This document shows positions 17,256 to 25,679 of a DNA stretch of 64,000 nt, one piece after another. The DNA lies in the NCBI RefSeq assembly GCF_025995175.1, contig NZ_BAPV01000061.1, positions 124,001 through 188,000 of the forward strand, written 5' to 3'. Each line of letters starts with the position of its first letter. Position 1 is the first letter of the stretch. The stretch is from Asaia krungthepensis NRIC 0535 (GTDB lineage Bacteria > Pseudomonadota > Alphaproteobacteria > Acetobacterales > Acetobacteraceae). Under the pieces are notes generated by a model. It made no database searches and was not told where the DNA came from. It was given only the letters and a program-made list of their open reading frames with translations. The position numbers and the translations under genes are program-made.

Positions 17256-19118
17256 ATGGACGCCGTCACACTGCCGGAGACGGCCACCAGACCCTTGCGC
17301 GCCGCCCTTGTGGGCAATCCCAATTGCGGCAAGACCTCGCTGTTCAACCAGCTGACAGGCAGCCGCCAGAAGGTCGCGAACTATGCGGGCGTCACAGTCG
17401 AGCGCAAGGAGGGGTATCTCACAACCCCCAATGGCAGAGCCATTCGCCTGCTCGACCTGCCCGGCGCCTACAGCCTGAGTGCCACAAGCCCGGATGAAGA
17501 CGTCACACGTGACGTGTGCATGGGGCATCATCCGGTCGAAAAGCAGCCGGATCTGATCATCTGTGTTGTCTCGGCCAGCAATCTGCGGCTGCATCTGCGC
17601 TTCCTGCTTGAACTCATGCAGCTCGGCCGCCCCATGATCGTGGTGCTCAACATGATGGACGAGGCCGCACGCCTCGGGCTCACCATTGACGTGCCGGGCC
17701 TTGCCGCAGCGCTTGGCCTGCCTATCATCCCCGCCATCAGCCTGCGCAAGAGCGGTATTGCCAATCTGCTGAACGCGCTCGATCAGCCTGAATTCCTGCC
17801 GCCGCCCGCTTTAAAGACCGATCTGGACGTCCATGGCGAAGTCGGCAAGCTCATCACCCGCTTCACCAATGAAGGCACGCTCAGGGGCGACCGCATGGCG
17901 GACCGCCTTGATCGCTGGTTCCTCCATCCGGTCTGGGGCCCGATCATCCTTCTGGTCGTTCTCTTCTTCATGTTCCAGACGGTCTTCGCCTGGGCCCAGC
18001 CCATCATGGACGCGCTGGAGGCGGGCATCGCCTCGCTCGGGCAGATCGTCGTCTCTCCGCTTCCTCCGGGGCTGCTGCGTAGCCTTCTGGCCGACGGCGT
18101 GATCGCGGGCGCAGGAACGGTCATCGTCTTCCTGCCCCAGATCCTGATCCTGTTCCTGTGGATCCTCACCCTGGAGGAAACAGGGTACCTGCCCCGCGCA
18201 GCCTTCCTGCTCGACAGGATCATGGCGCTTGCAGGGTTGAGCGGGCGCTCCTTCATTCCGCTGCTCTCGAGCTTTGCCTGCGCCATTCCAGGCATCATGG
18301 CAGCGCGCACGATCCAGAATCCCCGCGACCGGCTGGTGACGATCCTGATCGCACCGCTCATGACGTGCTCGGCGCGGCTTCCCGTCTACACGCTGCTGAT
18401 CGCGGCTTTCGTGCCCCATCGCACCGTGCTCGGCTTTCTTGGGCTCCAGGGGCTGGCCCTGTTCGGGCTGTATCTGGTTGCGATTGTCAGCGGCATCATC
18501 GCAGCCCGGCTCATGACGCGTGGCGTTGCATCAGACGAGCATCCCCTGATGCTCGAACTGCCTCCCTACCGCACCCCCAATCTGAAAAGCGTGGCGTTGG
18601 GGCTCTGGCAGCGGGCCGTCATGTTCCTGTCGCGCGTCGGCACGATCATTGTCTCGCTCAATGTGCTCCTCTGGGCACTTTCCAGCTTTCCGTCACCGCC
18701 AGCCAATGCAACGGGCGCCGCAATCGATTACAGTCTGGCTGGCCATATCGGCCATTTCATGTTGCCCATCTTTGCGCCGCTGGGCTTCAACTGGCAGATC
18801 TGCGTCTCGCTCATTCCCGGGCTGGCCGCACGCGAGGTTGCCGTCAGCGCATTGGCTACGGTCTATGCGCTGGGAGCCTCGGATGACAATGCCGCGAACC
18901 AGCTTATGCCGCTTCTCAGCGCGCATTGGAGCATGGCAACCGCCTTTGCACTGCTGGCCTGGTATGTGTACGCGCCGCAATGCATCTCGACTCTTGCAGT
19001 CATGCGTCGCGAAACCCGCTCGCTCAAAGTGGTTCTGGGAGCTGCGGCCTATCTCTTCGGCCTTGCTTATGCCGCGGCCTTTCTTACCTATCATGTGACA
19101 CGCGCCCTGACCGGATGA
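17256..19118 (+). CDS. feoB: Ferrous iron transporter B
   Basis: A 620-residue GTP-dependent Fe2+ transporter of the inner membrane. The N-terminal G domain has GNPNCGKTSLFN (G1), DLPGAYSL (G3) and NMMD (G4). The permease part has two Gate repeats, with the AFLLDRIMALAGLSGRSFIPLLSSFACAIPG region and the later GLAAREVAVSALA, and about eight membrane segments. It is somewhat shorter than E. coli FeoB (773), as in many Alphaproteobacteria. The ATG at 17256 is chosen because it gives the standard N-terminus 22 residues before G1; an upstream in-frame ATG at 17076 overlaps feoA and encodes no family sequence. Confidence 0.96.
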   Translation: MDAVTLPETATRPLRAALVGNPNCGKTSLFNQLTGSRQKVANYAGVTVERKEGYLTTPNGRAIRLLDLPGAYSLSATSPDEDVTRDVCMGHHPVEKQPDLIICVVSASNLRLHLRFLLELMQLGRPMIVVLNMMDEAARLGLTIDVPGLAAALGLPIIPAISLRKSGIANLLNALDQPEFLPPPALKTDLDVHGEVGKLITRFTNEGTLRGDRMADRLDRWFLHPVWGPIILLVVLFFMFQTVFAWAQPIMDALEAGIASLGQIVVSPLPPGLLRSLLADGVIAGAGTVIVFLPQILILFLWILTLEETGYLPRAAFLLDRIMALAGLSGRSFIPLLSSFACAIPGIMAARTIQNPRDRLVTILIAPLMTCSARLPVYTLLIAAFVPHRTVLGFLGLQGLALFGLYLVAIVSGIIAARLMTRGVASDEHPLMLELPPYRTPNLKSVALGLWQRAVMFLSRVGTIIVSLNVLLWALSSFPSPPANATGAAIDYSLAGHIGHFMLPIFAPLGFNWQICVSLIPGLAAREVAVSALATVYALGASDDNAANQLMPLLSAHWSMATAFALLAWYVYAPQCISTLAVMRRETRSLKVVLGAAAYLFGLAYAAAFLTYHVTRALTG

Positions 19119-19309
19119 TCGCCATGATGCAGAGTCTTATCGTCATCGCCCTTGTGACCATTGCCCTCCTGTTCTGGCTGAACAGGCTGTTCCCGGCCCA
19201 TGCGGCTTCGATCAAGGCGCGGCTTGGCCTCGCCAAGGCCCTTCCTGCCTCAGGGGCAAAGAAGGGTTGCAACGGTTGCTCGGGCTGCAAGGGCGGCGGC
19301 TGCCACTGA
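19115..19309 (+). CDS. Small membrane peptide with Cys-rich tail, Feo-linked
   Basis: A 64-residue product whose ATG overlaps the feoB stop (ATGA), so it is translationally coupled. Residues ~5-21 form one membrane helix; the tail ends CNGCSGCKGGGCH, with four cysteines and a histidine that could bind iron or a cluster. It resembles in position and layout the small third proteins (FeoC-like or DUF6587) found after feoB in Alphaproteobacteria, but it is not the winged-helix FeoC of enterics. A role in tuning FeoB is inference. Confidence 0.75.
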   Translation: MIAMMQSLIVIALVTIALLFWLNRLFPAHAASIKARLGLAKALPASGAKKGCNGCSGCKGGGCH

Positions 19310-19321
19310 TACCAGCCGATA

Positions 19322-19349
19322 GGAGCGCGGGGTAACGACCGCGCGCTCC
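19322..19349. terminator. Hairpin between feo operon and convergent HAD gene
   Basis: GGAGCGCG pairs with CGCGCTCC across a 12-nt loop, between the end of the feo unit and the end of the convergent HAD gene. No T-run, so moderate support. Confidence 0.5.
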
Positions 19350-19369
19350 GGCAAGAGCTTCGGCAAGTG

Positions 19370-20047
19370 TCAGACGGCGTGGTCCGCACGCTCGATGAAA
19401 TCACGCACCTGATGCAGGTCTTCCATGATCTCATGCGCCTTGCCGATGATCTCTTCATTGGGCGCCATCAGATCGGGCACCACAATCACCCTGATCCCAG
19501 CGGCATGGGCAGCGCGCGCGCCATTATGGGAATCCTCGATCGCCAGGCAGAATGCGGGCTCGACGCCGATCGCCTGTGCCGCTTTGAGGTAGGGTTCGGG
19601 ATCGGGCTTGCCGCGGCTGACATCATCCCGCGTGATGATCGTATCGAAGCGATCATAGATACCGACATGGCGCAGATGGGTCTCGGTACGGGCCCGTCCT
19701 GATGAGGTCGCGATGGCACGTGGCAAGCCGCGTGCGTCGAGATAATCGAGCAGGGGGACCACCCCCTCCTTCATGACCAGACCGCCTGCCTCCACCAGCT
19801 TGTGCATATGCACATCCTGGGTCCGGAACAGGCGACCCAGATCGATATCGGGACCATAGGTATCCGTCACCAGCTTCGCACAGGCATCACCGGGCAAACC
19901 GATCATCTGCCGGGCGAAATCGAGAGGCATATCATGCCCCAGTTCACGCGCCGCGCTGACGAACGCCTCGAGAGACAGGGTCTCGCTATCGAGCAACACG
20001 CCATCCATATCGAACAGAATTCCCTTGATGGGCCCAGGTCCTGTCAT
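19370..20047 (-). CDS. HAD-superfamily phosphatase / phosphoglucomutase-like
   Basis: A 225-residue HAD hydrolase of subfamily IA: FDMDGVLLDSE (nucleophile Asp motif I), ATSSGR (motif II), GKPDPEPYL (motif III lysine) and IEDSHNGARAAHAAG (motif IV), with a helical cap between. These match the beta-phosphoglucomutase/phosphatase branch; the substrate cannot be read from sequence. Its ATG overlaps the xdhC stop by 4 bases, so it is the last gene of the xanthine dehydrogenase operon and may act on a purine-related phosphate, which is inference. Confidence 0.88.
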   Translation of the reverse strand: MTGPGPIKGILFDMDGVLLDSETLSLEAFVSAARELGHDMPLDFARQMIGLPGDACAKLVTDTYGPDIDLGRLFRTQDVHMHKLVEAGGLVMKEGVVPLLDYLDARGLPRAIATSSGRARTETHLRHVGIYDRFDTIITRDDVSRGKPDPEPYLKAAQAIGVEPAFCLAIEDSHNGARAAHAAGIRVIVVPDLMAPNEEIIGKAHEIMEDLHQVRDFIERADHAV

Positions 20048-20880
20048 CGTGTTTCTCCTTGATCCATTGCTCGAGCCGCATCTCGCTGCAAGCCATTGCT
20101 GTTGCTTGTCTGTCTGCCATGATCAACGCGCGGCACCAATCGCGTGGCCAATTCGGCCGCCACAAGAGCCGCGATGATCTCTGGTCGCTTGTCGCGCAGG
20201 CCGTGATCTCCGATCGGACAGACCAGAGCATCGATCCGGCTCTGGGCAAGGCCGATCTCTCTGAACCCGGACTCGAAACGCCGTCTCTTAGTCTGTGAGC
20301 CGATTAACCCGACATAGGCCAGATCGCCCCGCTCAAGCGCTGCCGCGGTGATCAGCGCATCCAGAGCATGGCTCGGTGTCATGACCAGAACGCCGTCCCC
20401 CGGACGCAATGAGGCAATCTCGCTCTCCCACGCTGTGCTGACCTGTATCGTGACGCCTTCGGGCACCGGACCGAACTCCTCCGGCCTCGGGTCGATCCAG
20501 CGGAGTGACAGGGGCAGGAGCGCTGCCGCCCTGACCAGAGCACGTCCCACATGCCCTGCGCCGAAAACACTCAGTGTCGGCCAATCGAGACGACGTTGCT
20601 CAAGTCGGCGCAGTTCCTCATCGAGATCGAAGACAGGCTCATACCGGATCAGAGCAACACCGCCGCAACACTGCCCCGATTCAGGCCCCAGAATGAAGCG
20701 ACGATCCTCGCGCATCGCCTCTCCCCTCAGGATCAGGCGGGCATGTTCCAGACACTGGCATTCCAGATCTCCGCCCCCGATCGTGCCGGTCTGGGCGGTT
20801 TCAGTCACGAGCATGAAGGCGCCCGTTTCGCGAGGTGTCGAGCCTCTCGTCTCGGCCACCACCACGCGCAGCACGGCCAC
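20044..20880 (-). CDS. xdhC: Xanthine dehydrogenase accessory protein XdhC
   Basis: XdhC binds molybdenum cofactor, favours its sulfuration and inserts it into XdhB. The protein shows TRGSTPRETGAFMLV, IGGGDLECQCLEHAR near the N-terminus and a Rossmann LSVFGAGHVGRALVRAA in the second half, as in the family. The first standard start is GTG 20880. The frame is open further up to the xdhB stop and encodes IDLDLVRSWQGSA, which looks like the missing family N-terminus; a CTG there overlapping the xdhB stop is a candidate true start. Coupled to the HAD gene downstream. Confidence 0.9.
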   Translation of the reverse strand: MAVLRVVVAETRGSTPRETGAFMLVTETAQTGTIGGGDLECQCLEHARLILRGEAMREDRRFILGPESGQCCGGVALIRYEPVFDLDEELRRLEQRRLDWPTLSVFGAGHVGRALVRAAALLPLSLRWIDPRPEEFGPVPEGVTIQVSTAWESEIASLRPGDGVLVMTPSHALDALITAAALERGDLAYVGLIGSQTKRRRFESGFREIGLAQSRIDALVCPIGDHGLRDKRPEIIAALVAAELATRLVPRVDHGRQTSNSNGLQRDAARAMDQGETR

Positions 20881-20918
20881 GGCCGAGCCTTGCCAGCTTC
20901 GGACCAGGTCGAGGTCGA

Positions 20919-23345
20919 TCAGGAGGGCTCTCCCTGCGCGGCGCGGGCCTGAACCTGCATGATCGTGCGCAACAGCCGTTCAGGGGTTGCCGGGGCGTCG
21001 AGCCCCGGGCAATGCCGGTACCCGTCCAGACTGGCGATGGCATCGGATAATGCGTGCAACACGGCCACGCCGTGAACGAGAGGCGGCTCTCCGACCGCCT
21101 TGGAGCGGTAGATTGTCGCCTCGCGATTGGGGGCATCTTCGAGCAGGGTCACGTTGAAAATGGCAGGGCGGTCGGAGCAGGCGGGAATCTTGTACGTGCT
21201 CGGGGCATGGGTACGCAGCCTGCCCTCCTTGTCCCAGACCAGTTCCTCGGTAGTGAGCCAGCCTGCACCCTGAACGAAGGCCCCCTCGATCTGGCCGATA
21301 TCGATATCCGCATTCAGGGATTGCCCTGCATCGTGCAGGATATCGACCCGGTCGATGGTGTTTTCGCCGGTCAGCAGATCCAGGGTGACCTCAGCGCAGG
21401 CTGCACCATAGGCGAAGTAATAAAAGGGTCGGCCGCGCCCGGTCGCCGCATCCCAGGAGATCTTGGGCGTCTTGTAAAACCCGCTGGCCGAGAGCGAGAT
21501 ACGGGCGAAATAGACCTGCCAGACCAGATCGCGGAACGGCACGAGGCTCTCGCCGATGCGTACCCCTTCCGGGGTGAAACGGATCGCCTCTGGCGTGACC
21601 TGCCATTTCTCGGCAGCGAAGGTCACCATCCGTGCCTTGATCTGACTGACCGCGTCGAGCACCGCCATACCGTTCAGATCGGCCCCCGATGACGCAGCGG
21701 TGGCCGAGGTATTGGGCACCTTGCCGGTTGTAGTCGCCGTGATACGCACATTCTGCGCATCGAGACCAAACTCGCTCATCACGATCTGCACCATCTTCGT
21801 GTGCAGACCCTGACCCATTTCCGTGCCGCCGTGATTCACTTGTACCGAACCGTCGGTATAGACATGAACCAGGGCACCCGCCTGATTATAATGGGTTGCG
21901 GTAAACGAGATACCGAACTTGACCGGCGTGAGCGCAATGCCCTTACGCAGGCTGCGGCTGGTCGCGTTGAACGCACGCAGCGCGTCGCGCCGGGCGCGGT
22001 ACGCGCAGCGTTCGGCCAACTGGGTCATGACGAGATCGCTGATCGAATCCTCAACCACCATGTGATAGGGCGTCACGTCCCGTGTGCCTGTGCCATACAC
22101 ATTGCGCAGACGGATATCGAGCGGATCTCGCCCGGTCGCGAAAGCGATTTCCTCGATGACACGCTCTGCCGCCACAATCCCCTGAGGGCCGCCAAAACCA
22201 CGAAAGGCCGTATTGGACTGGGTGTTGGTCTTCAGGGCGAGAGAACGAAACCGCACATCGGGGTAGAAATAGGCGTTATCGGCGTGAAACAGGGCGCGAT
22301 CGGTCACCGGACCCGAGAGATCGGCCGACCAGCCGCAACGCGCCGCAAGTTGCATGTCTACGGCAAGGATATCGCCCTGGTCGGTAAAGCCCACCTCATA
22401 ATCAACCCTGAAATCATGACGCTTGCCGGTGATGACCATGTCATCGTCACGATCGAGGCGCATCTTGGCGGCCTGACCGGTCAATTCTGCCGCGAGCGCC
22501 GCAAGACAGGCACATCCATTGGCCTGGGACTCCTTGCCGCCAAAGCCGCCCCCCATACGCCTGATCTCGGTCGTGACGAGATGATGCGGGCGACCCAGCA
22601 CGCTCGCGACAAGATGCTGCGTTTCGGAAGGATGCTGGGTGGAGGACCAGACACGCATCTCCCCCGCCTCGCCAGGCTGGGCCATGGCGACCTGACCCTC
22701 CAGGTAGAAATGCTCCTGCCCGCCTATGGTCACGCGTCCCTTGAGGCGACGCGGCGCGGCCTCGAGCGCGGGTTCTACTGCGCCACGCTCCATGGTGAGG
22801 GGGCGCCATACCAGCGCGCCGCCATTCTCGAGGGCAGAGTCGATATCGAGAACCGCCGGGAGTTCCTCATAAACGATACGCGCCAGACGCACGGCACGCC
22901 GGGCAATTGCGCGCTCGGTCGCCACAACGGCAAAGATCGGCTGGCCGACATGCTGCACGAGATCGGTCGCAAGAAGCGGCTCATCATGGGCATGAACGGG
23001 GCTCGTCTGATTCTCACCCGGGATGTCCTGAGCAGTGATCACCCGGACCACACCGGGCAGGGCGCGCACCGCATCGAGATCGATCGAGACCAGACGCGCA
23101 TGCGGCTTTGCGCTGAGCCCCGGCACGACGTGCAACAAGCCCTTGGGCTCAGGCATGTCGTCAATATAGAGCGCGCGCCCGGTCACATGCAGCATTGCAC
23201 TCTCATGCTTCATGAATGGGATTTTCCCAGCCTTGGACGCTGAGGCGTCAGCCGCCACTTCTGGGTTGCCCGGCCCGTTGCCTGCGCTTTGCGTTCGGGT
23301 CAGGAGGGCCTCGGTGCCTTCAGGCGTGTCCGTGCGGTCAGACAT
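20919..23345 (-). CDS. xdhB: Xanthine dehydrogenase, molybdopterin subunit
   Basis: An 808-residue large subunit that oxidises hypoxanthine to xanthine and xanthine to urate. From the N-terminus: HVTGRALYIDDMPEPKGLLH, then GQEHFYLEGQ, EIRRMGGGFGGKE (Mo-cofactor site), AFRGFGGPQG (conserved substrate-site Arg), VNHGGTEMGQGLHTKM, and near the C-terminus KAVGEPP with the catalytic Glu. The ATG at 23345 overlaps the end of xdhA by 8 bases and is preferred over an in-frame start 18 codons earlier. The first ~40 residues are a low-complexity leader not typical of the core family. Confidence 0.95.
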   Translation of the reverse strand: MSDRTDTPEGTEALLTRTQSAGNGPGNPEVAADASASKAGKIPFMKHESAMLHVTGRALYIDDMPEPKGLLHVVPGLSAKPHARLVSIDLDAVRALPGVVRVITAQDIPGENQTSPVHAHDEPLLATDLVQHVGQPIFAVVATERAIARRAVRLARIVYEELPAVLDIDSALENGGALVWRPLTMERGAVEPALEAAPRRLKGRVTIGGQEHFYLEGQVAMAQPGEAGEMRVWSSTQHPSETQHLVASVLGRPHHLVTTEIRRMGGGFGGKESQANGCACLAALAAELTGQAAKMRLDRDDDMVITGKRHDFRVDYEVGFTDQGDILAVDMQLAARCGWSADLSGPVTDRALFHADNAYFYPDVRFRSLALKTNTQSNTAFRGFGGPQGIVAAERVIEEIAFATGRDPLDIRLRNVYGTGTRDVTPYHMVVEDSISDLVMTQLAERCAYRARRDALRAFNATSRSLRKGIALTPVKFGISFTATHYNQAGALVHVYTDGSVQVNHGGTEMGQGLHTKMVQIVMSEFGLDAQNVRITATTTGKVPNTSATAASSGADLNGMAVLDAVSQIKARMVTFAAEKWQVTPEAIRFTPEGVRIGESLVPFRDLVWQVYFARISLSASGFYKTPKISWDAATGRGRPFYYFAYGAACAEVTLDLLTGENTIDRVDILHDAGQSLNADIDIGQIEGAFVQGAGWLTTEELVWDKEGRLRTHAPSTYKIPACSDRPAIFNVTLLEDAPNREATIYRSKAVGEPPLVHGVAVLHALSDAIASLDGYRHCPGLDAPATPERLLRTIMQVQARAAQGEPS

Positions 23346-24849
23346 GGGTGAGGCTCCCAGCCTTGGCGAGGCGCATGGTTTCCCCCTGGCTTTCCTCATA
23401 AAATCGCGTCAGCAGATTGGCAGCCACTGTCTGACGATACCAGGCACTGGCCCGCATATCGCTCAGAGGCGTGAAATCCTCGGCTAGGGCATCTCGGGCG
23501 GCTTCGAGCGTCGTCTCGTTCCAGAGTTGACCCAGCAGCGCCTGCTCGGCTCTGGGCGCACGACACGGTGTCGCCGCCATACCGCCAAAGGCGAGACGCG
23601 CCTCGGTGATCCGCCCGGAGTCATCGCGGCAAAGGGCAAAGGCCGCGAGAACCGCGGAGATATCCTGGTCGAAGCGCTTGGAGATCTTGTAGCTGCGGTA
23701 GAATGTCTCCTCCTTCTGACGAGGTACACTCACGGCCTCGACAAACTCTCCTTCCCGACGATCCTGCTTCCCATAGGCGAGGAAATACTGCTCCAGAGGC
23801 AGACTCCGCCGTGTTTCACCCCGACGCAGATGGAGCGTCGCTCCGGCCGCAATCAGGGCTGGCGGGCCATCGCCAATAGGCGAACCATTGGCGATATTGC
23901 CGCAGAGCGTGGCGCTGTTGCGTATCGGCGTCGAGCCGATACGACCGATCAGGACGCCGAAATCGGGCAGGATACGCGCCAGTGCTGCACGCGCAGCCTC
24001 ATAGGTGACCGCTGCCCCGATACGCAGCCCATCCTCTGTCTCTTCGATCGTCGCGAGATCGGCGCACTGCCCGATGAAGGCCACACGCGGCAGGGAGCGC
24101 ATCGCCTTGGTCACCCACAGCCCAACATCCGTCGCCCCGGCGACGATGAGCGTCTGGGGATATGCCACGAGCCAATGCGCCAGAGACTCCGCCGAGGCTG
24201 GCAGGAACACGTTGCCCTGTGCGGTCTCGATTTCAACATCTGCCCTGTCCTCAAGCGCCGCCAGCCGATCGTCCAGTGTGCGGATACGCTCTTCAAAGCT
24301 TGAATCCGGTGCCGCAAGCGCCTGCTTCATGGCCCTTACGATGGGCGCGTAGCCGGTGCAGCGACACAGATTGCCCGCAAGAGCGGAATCGATCGCGGCA
24401 TCGTCATCCGAACGGGTATCGGCATTGCGATACGCCACCATCGACATCACAAATCCCGGCGTGCAGAAGCCGCATTGCGCGCCATTGAGAGCAATCATGG
24501 CCTGCTGGACCGGGTGCAATGCCTCTGCCGAGCCGACATCCTCAATGGTAAAAACTGCCGCGCCATCGAGCATGGGCAGAAGCTGGATACAGGCATTGAC
24601 CGCGCGCAGGCTCACCCCGGATGGCATGGCGCGTCCACGGCTCGCTTCCCCTTCCGCGCCAGAGATTTCGCTACTGGAGCGACGTCGCGCCACGATCACC
24701 ATGCACGCGCCGCAATCCCCTTCGTTACAGCCCTCCTTGGTGCCGGTGCGCCCCTCATGACGCAACCAGTCCAGCAGGGTCCGATCAGGCGCAACATCAT
24801 CGAGCGTGACGAGGCGGTCCCCCAGAAAGAAGCGTATTGTCTCGCGCAT
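23338..24849 (-). CDS. xdhA: Xanthine dehydrogenase, FeS/FAD subunit
   Basis: A 503-residue small subunit carrying two [2Fe-2S] clusters and FAD, passing electrons from the Mo centre to NAD. N-terminal ferredoxin fold: CNEGDCGACMV and a later Cys in NACIQLLP; second cluster: QCGFCTPGFVMSM and GNLCRCTGY. The middle has an FAD-binding domain (VAGATDVGLWV, PIRNSATLCGNIANGSPIGD), and the C-terminus a CO-dehydrogenase-flavoprotein-like domain. A poly-G ribosome site precedes the ATG. It is first in the xdhA-xdhB-xdhC-HAD operon, divergent from the HU gene. Confidence 0.95.
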   Translation of the reverse strand: MRETIRFFLGDRLVTLDDVAPDRTLLDWLRHEGRTGTKEGCNEGDCGACMVIVARRRSSSEISGAEGEASRGRAMPSGVSLRAVNACIQLLPMLDGAAVFTIEDVGSAEALHPVQQAMIALNGAQCGFCTPGFVMSMVAYRNADTRSDDDAAIDSALAGNLCRCTGYAPIVRAMKQALAAPDSSFEERIRTLDDRLAALEDRADVEIETAQGNVFLPASAESLAHWLVAYPQTLIVAGATDVGLWVTKAMRSLPRVAFIGQCADLATIEETEDGLRIGAAVTYEAARAALARILPDFGVLIGRIGSTPIRNSATLCGNIANGSPIGDGPPALIAAGATLHLRRGETRRSLPLEQYFLAYGKQDRREGEFVEAVSVPRQKEETFYRSYKISKRFDQDISAVLAAFALCRDDSGRITEARLAFGGMAATPCRAPRAEQALLGQLWNETTLEAARDALAEDFTPLSDMRASAWYRQTVAANLLTRFYEESQGETMRLAKAGSLTHV

Positions 24850-25037
24850 GAATGACCCCCCGCATGATGGAAACTGGTTGAATGAATGGGGGTGGCCCCT
24901 TCGCCATTTCCGGAAACTCTTGTATGATTGGGAGATTCGACGGCAGAGAACAATCAGGAATATTGCATTTCCTGCCTTGTTATCGCTTCGAACTGCGCCT
25001 AAGGCTCCACGGCCATTTCAAACGCAAGAGGATCACC

Positions 25038-25316
25038 ATGAAGTCCACTGATCTGATCGACCGCATCGCCGCCGCCACCGGTGGCACCAAGGCCGACGCC
25101 AAGACCGCCCTCGACACCGTCTGGGCCAGCATCATCGACGCCGCCACCAAGGGCGACGAAGTGTCGATCCCGGGCTTCGGCAAGTTCCAGGTGCGTTCCA
25201 CCGCTGCTCGCCAGGGCCGCAACCCCAAGACCGGCGAAACGATCGAAATCGCTGCGTCCAAGAAGCTCAGCTACTCCCCCGCCAAGAACGTCAAGGACGC
25301 TCTGGCCGGCAAGTAA
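25038..25316 (+). CDS. hup: HU-family DNA-binding protein
   Basis: A 92-residue histone-like protein. It starts MKSTDLIDRIAAATGGTKADAK and includes GDEVSIPGFGKFQVRSTAARQGRNPKTGETIEI with the GFGxF and RxGRNPxTG signatures of the DNA-binding arm. AAGAGG 6 nt upstream fixes the ATG at 25038. HU bends and compacts DNA and forms dimers in the nucleoid. The gene is highly GC-rich with strongly biased codons, as expected for an abundant protein. It stands alone between xdhA and the exported deaminase. Confidence 0.96.
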   Translation: MKSTDLIDRIAAATGGTKADAKTALDTVWASIIDAATKGDEVSIPGFGKFQVRSTAARQGRNPKTGETIEIAASKKLSYSPAKNVKDALAGK

Positions 25317-25679
25317 GCCGATCGAAACGCCATGGTGCGTGCGGGACCTCCCAGCGCCATGGAATTTCAAGGGATGCCCTGACTTCTGCCCCAGCGTAGC
25401 GGTCAGGTGCCTCTCCCTTCGGACCATCTGTCCGCCCCGAGGCCGCTCCATGCCCCTGCGCATGGGAATATGATCCCGCCTCATCCGAAAATCTCCCGGC
25501 ACGGCCATCTTCCCGAGCGGATACACGGCGATCCCGCCCACACGGCTCGAACTCGTCGCCGATGCTTGCGCCGTTCACGCATCGCCCCGCCCTCATGCGG
25601 CGCCACTTCCGTTAAAAAACGTTCCCGGCTCTCGCCCGCCCGCTTGCAAAAGCAAACAGGTTTCGTCACGTTTCGCGGC

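Noticed and set aside
21801-23243. 480-codon plus-strand frame opposite xdhB
   Set aside because: Antisense to the molybdopterin-site motifs, with no recognisable domain.
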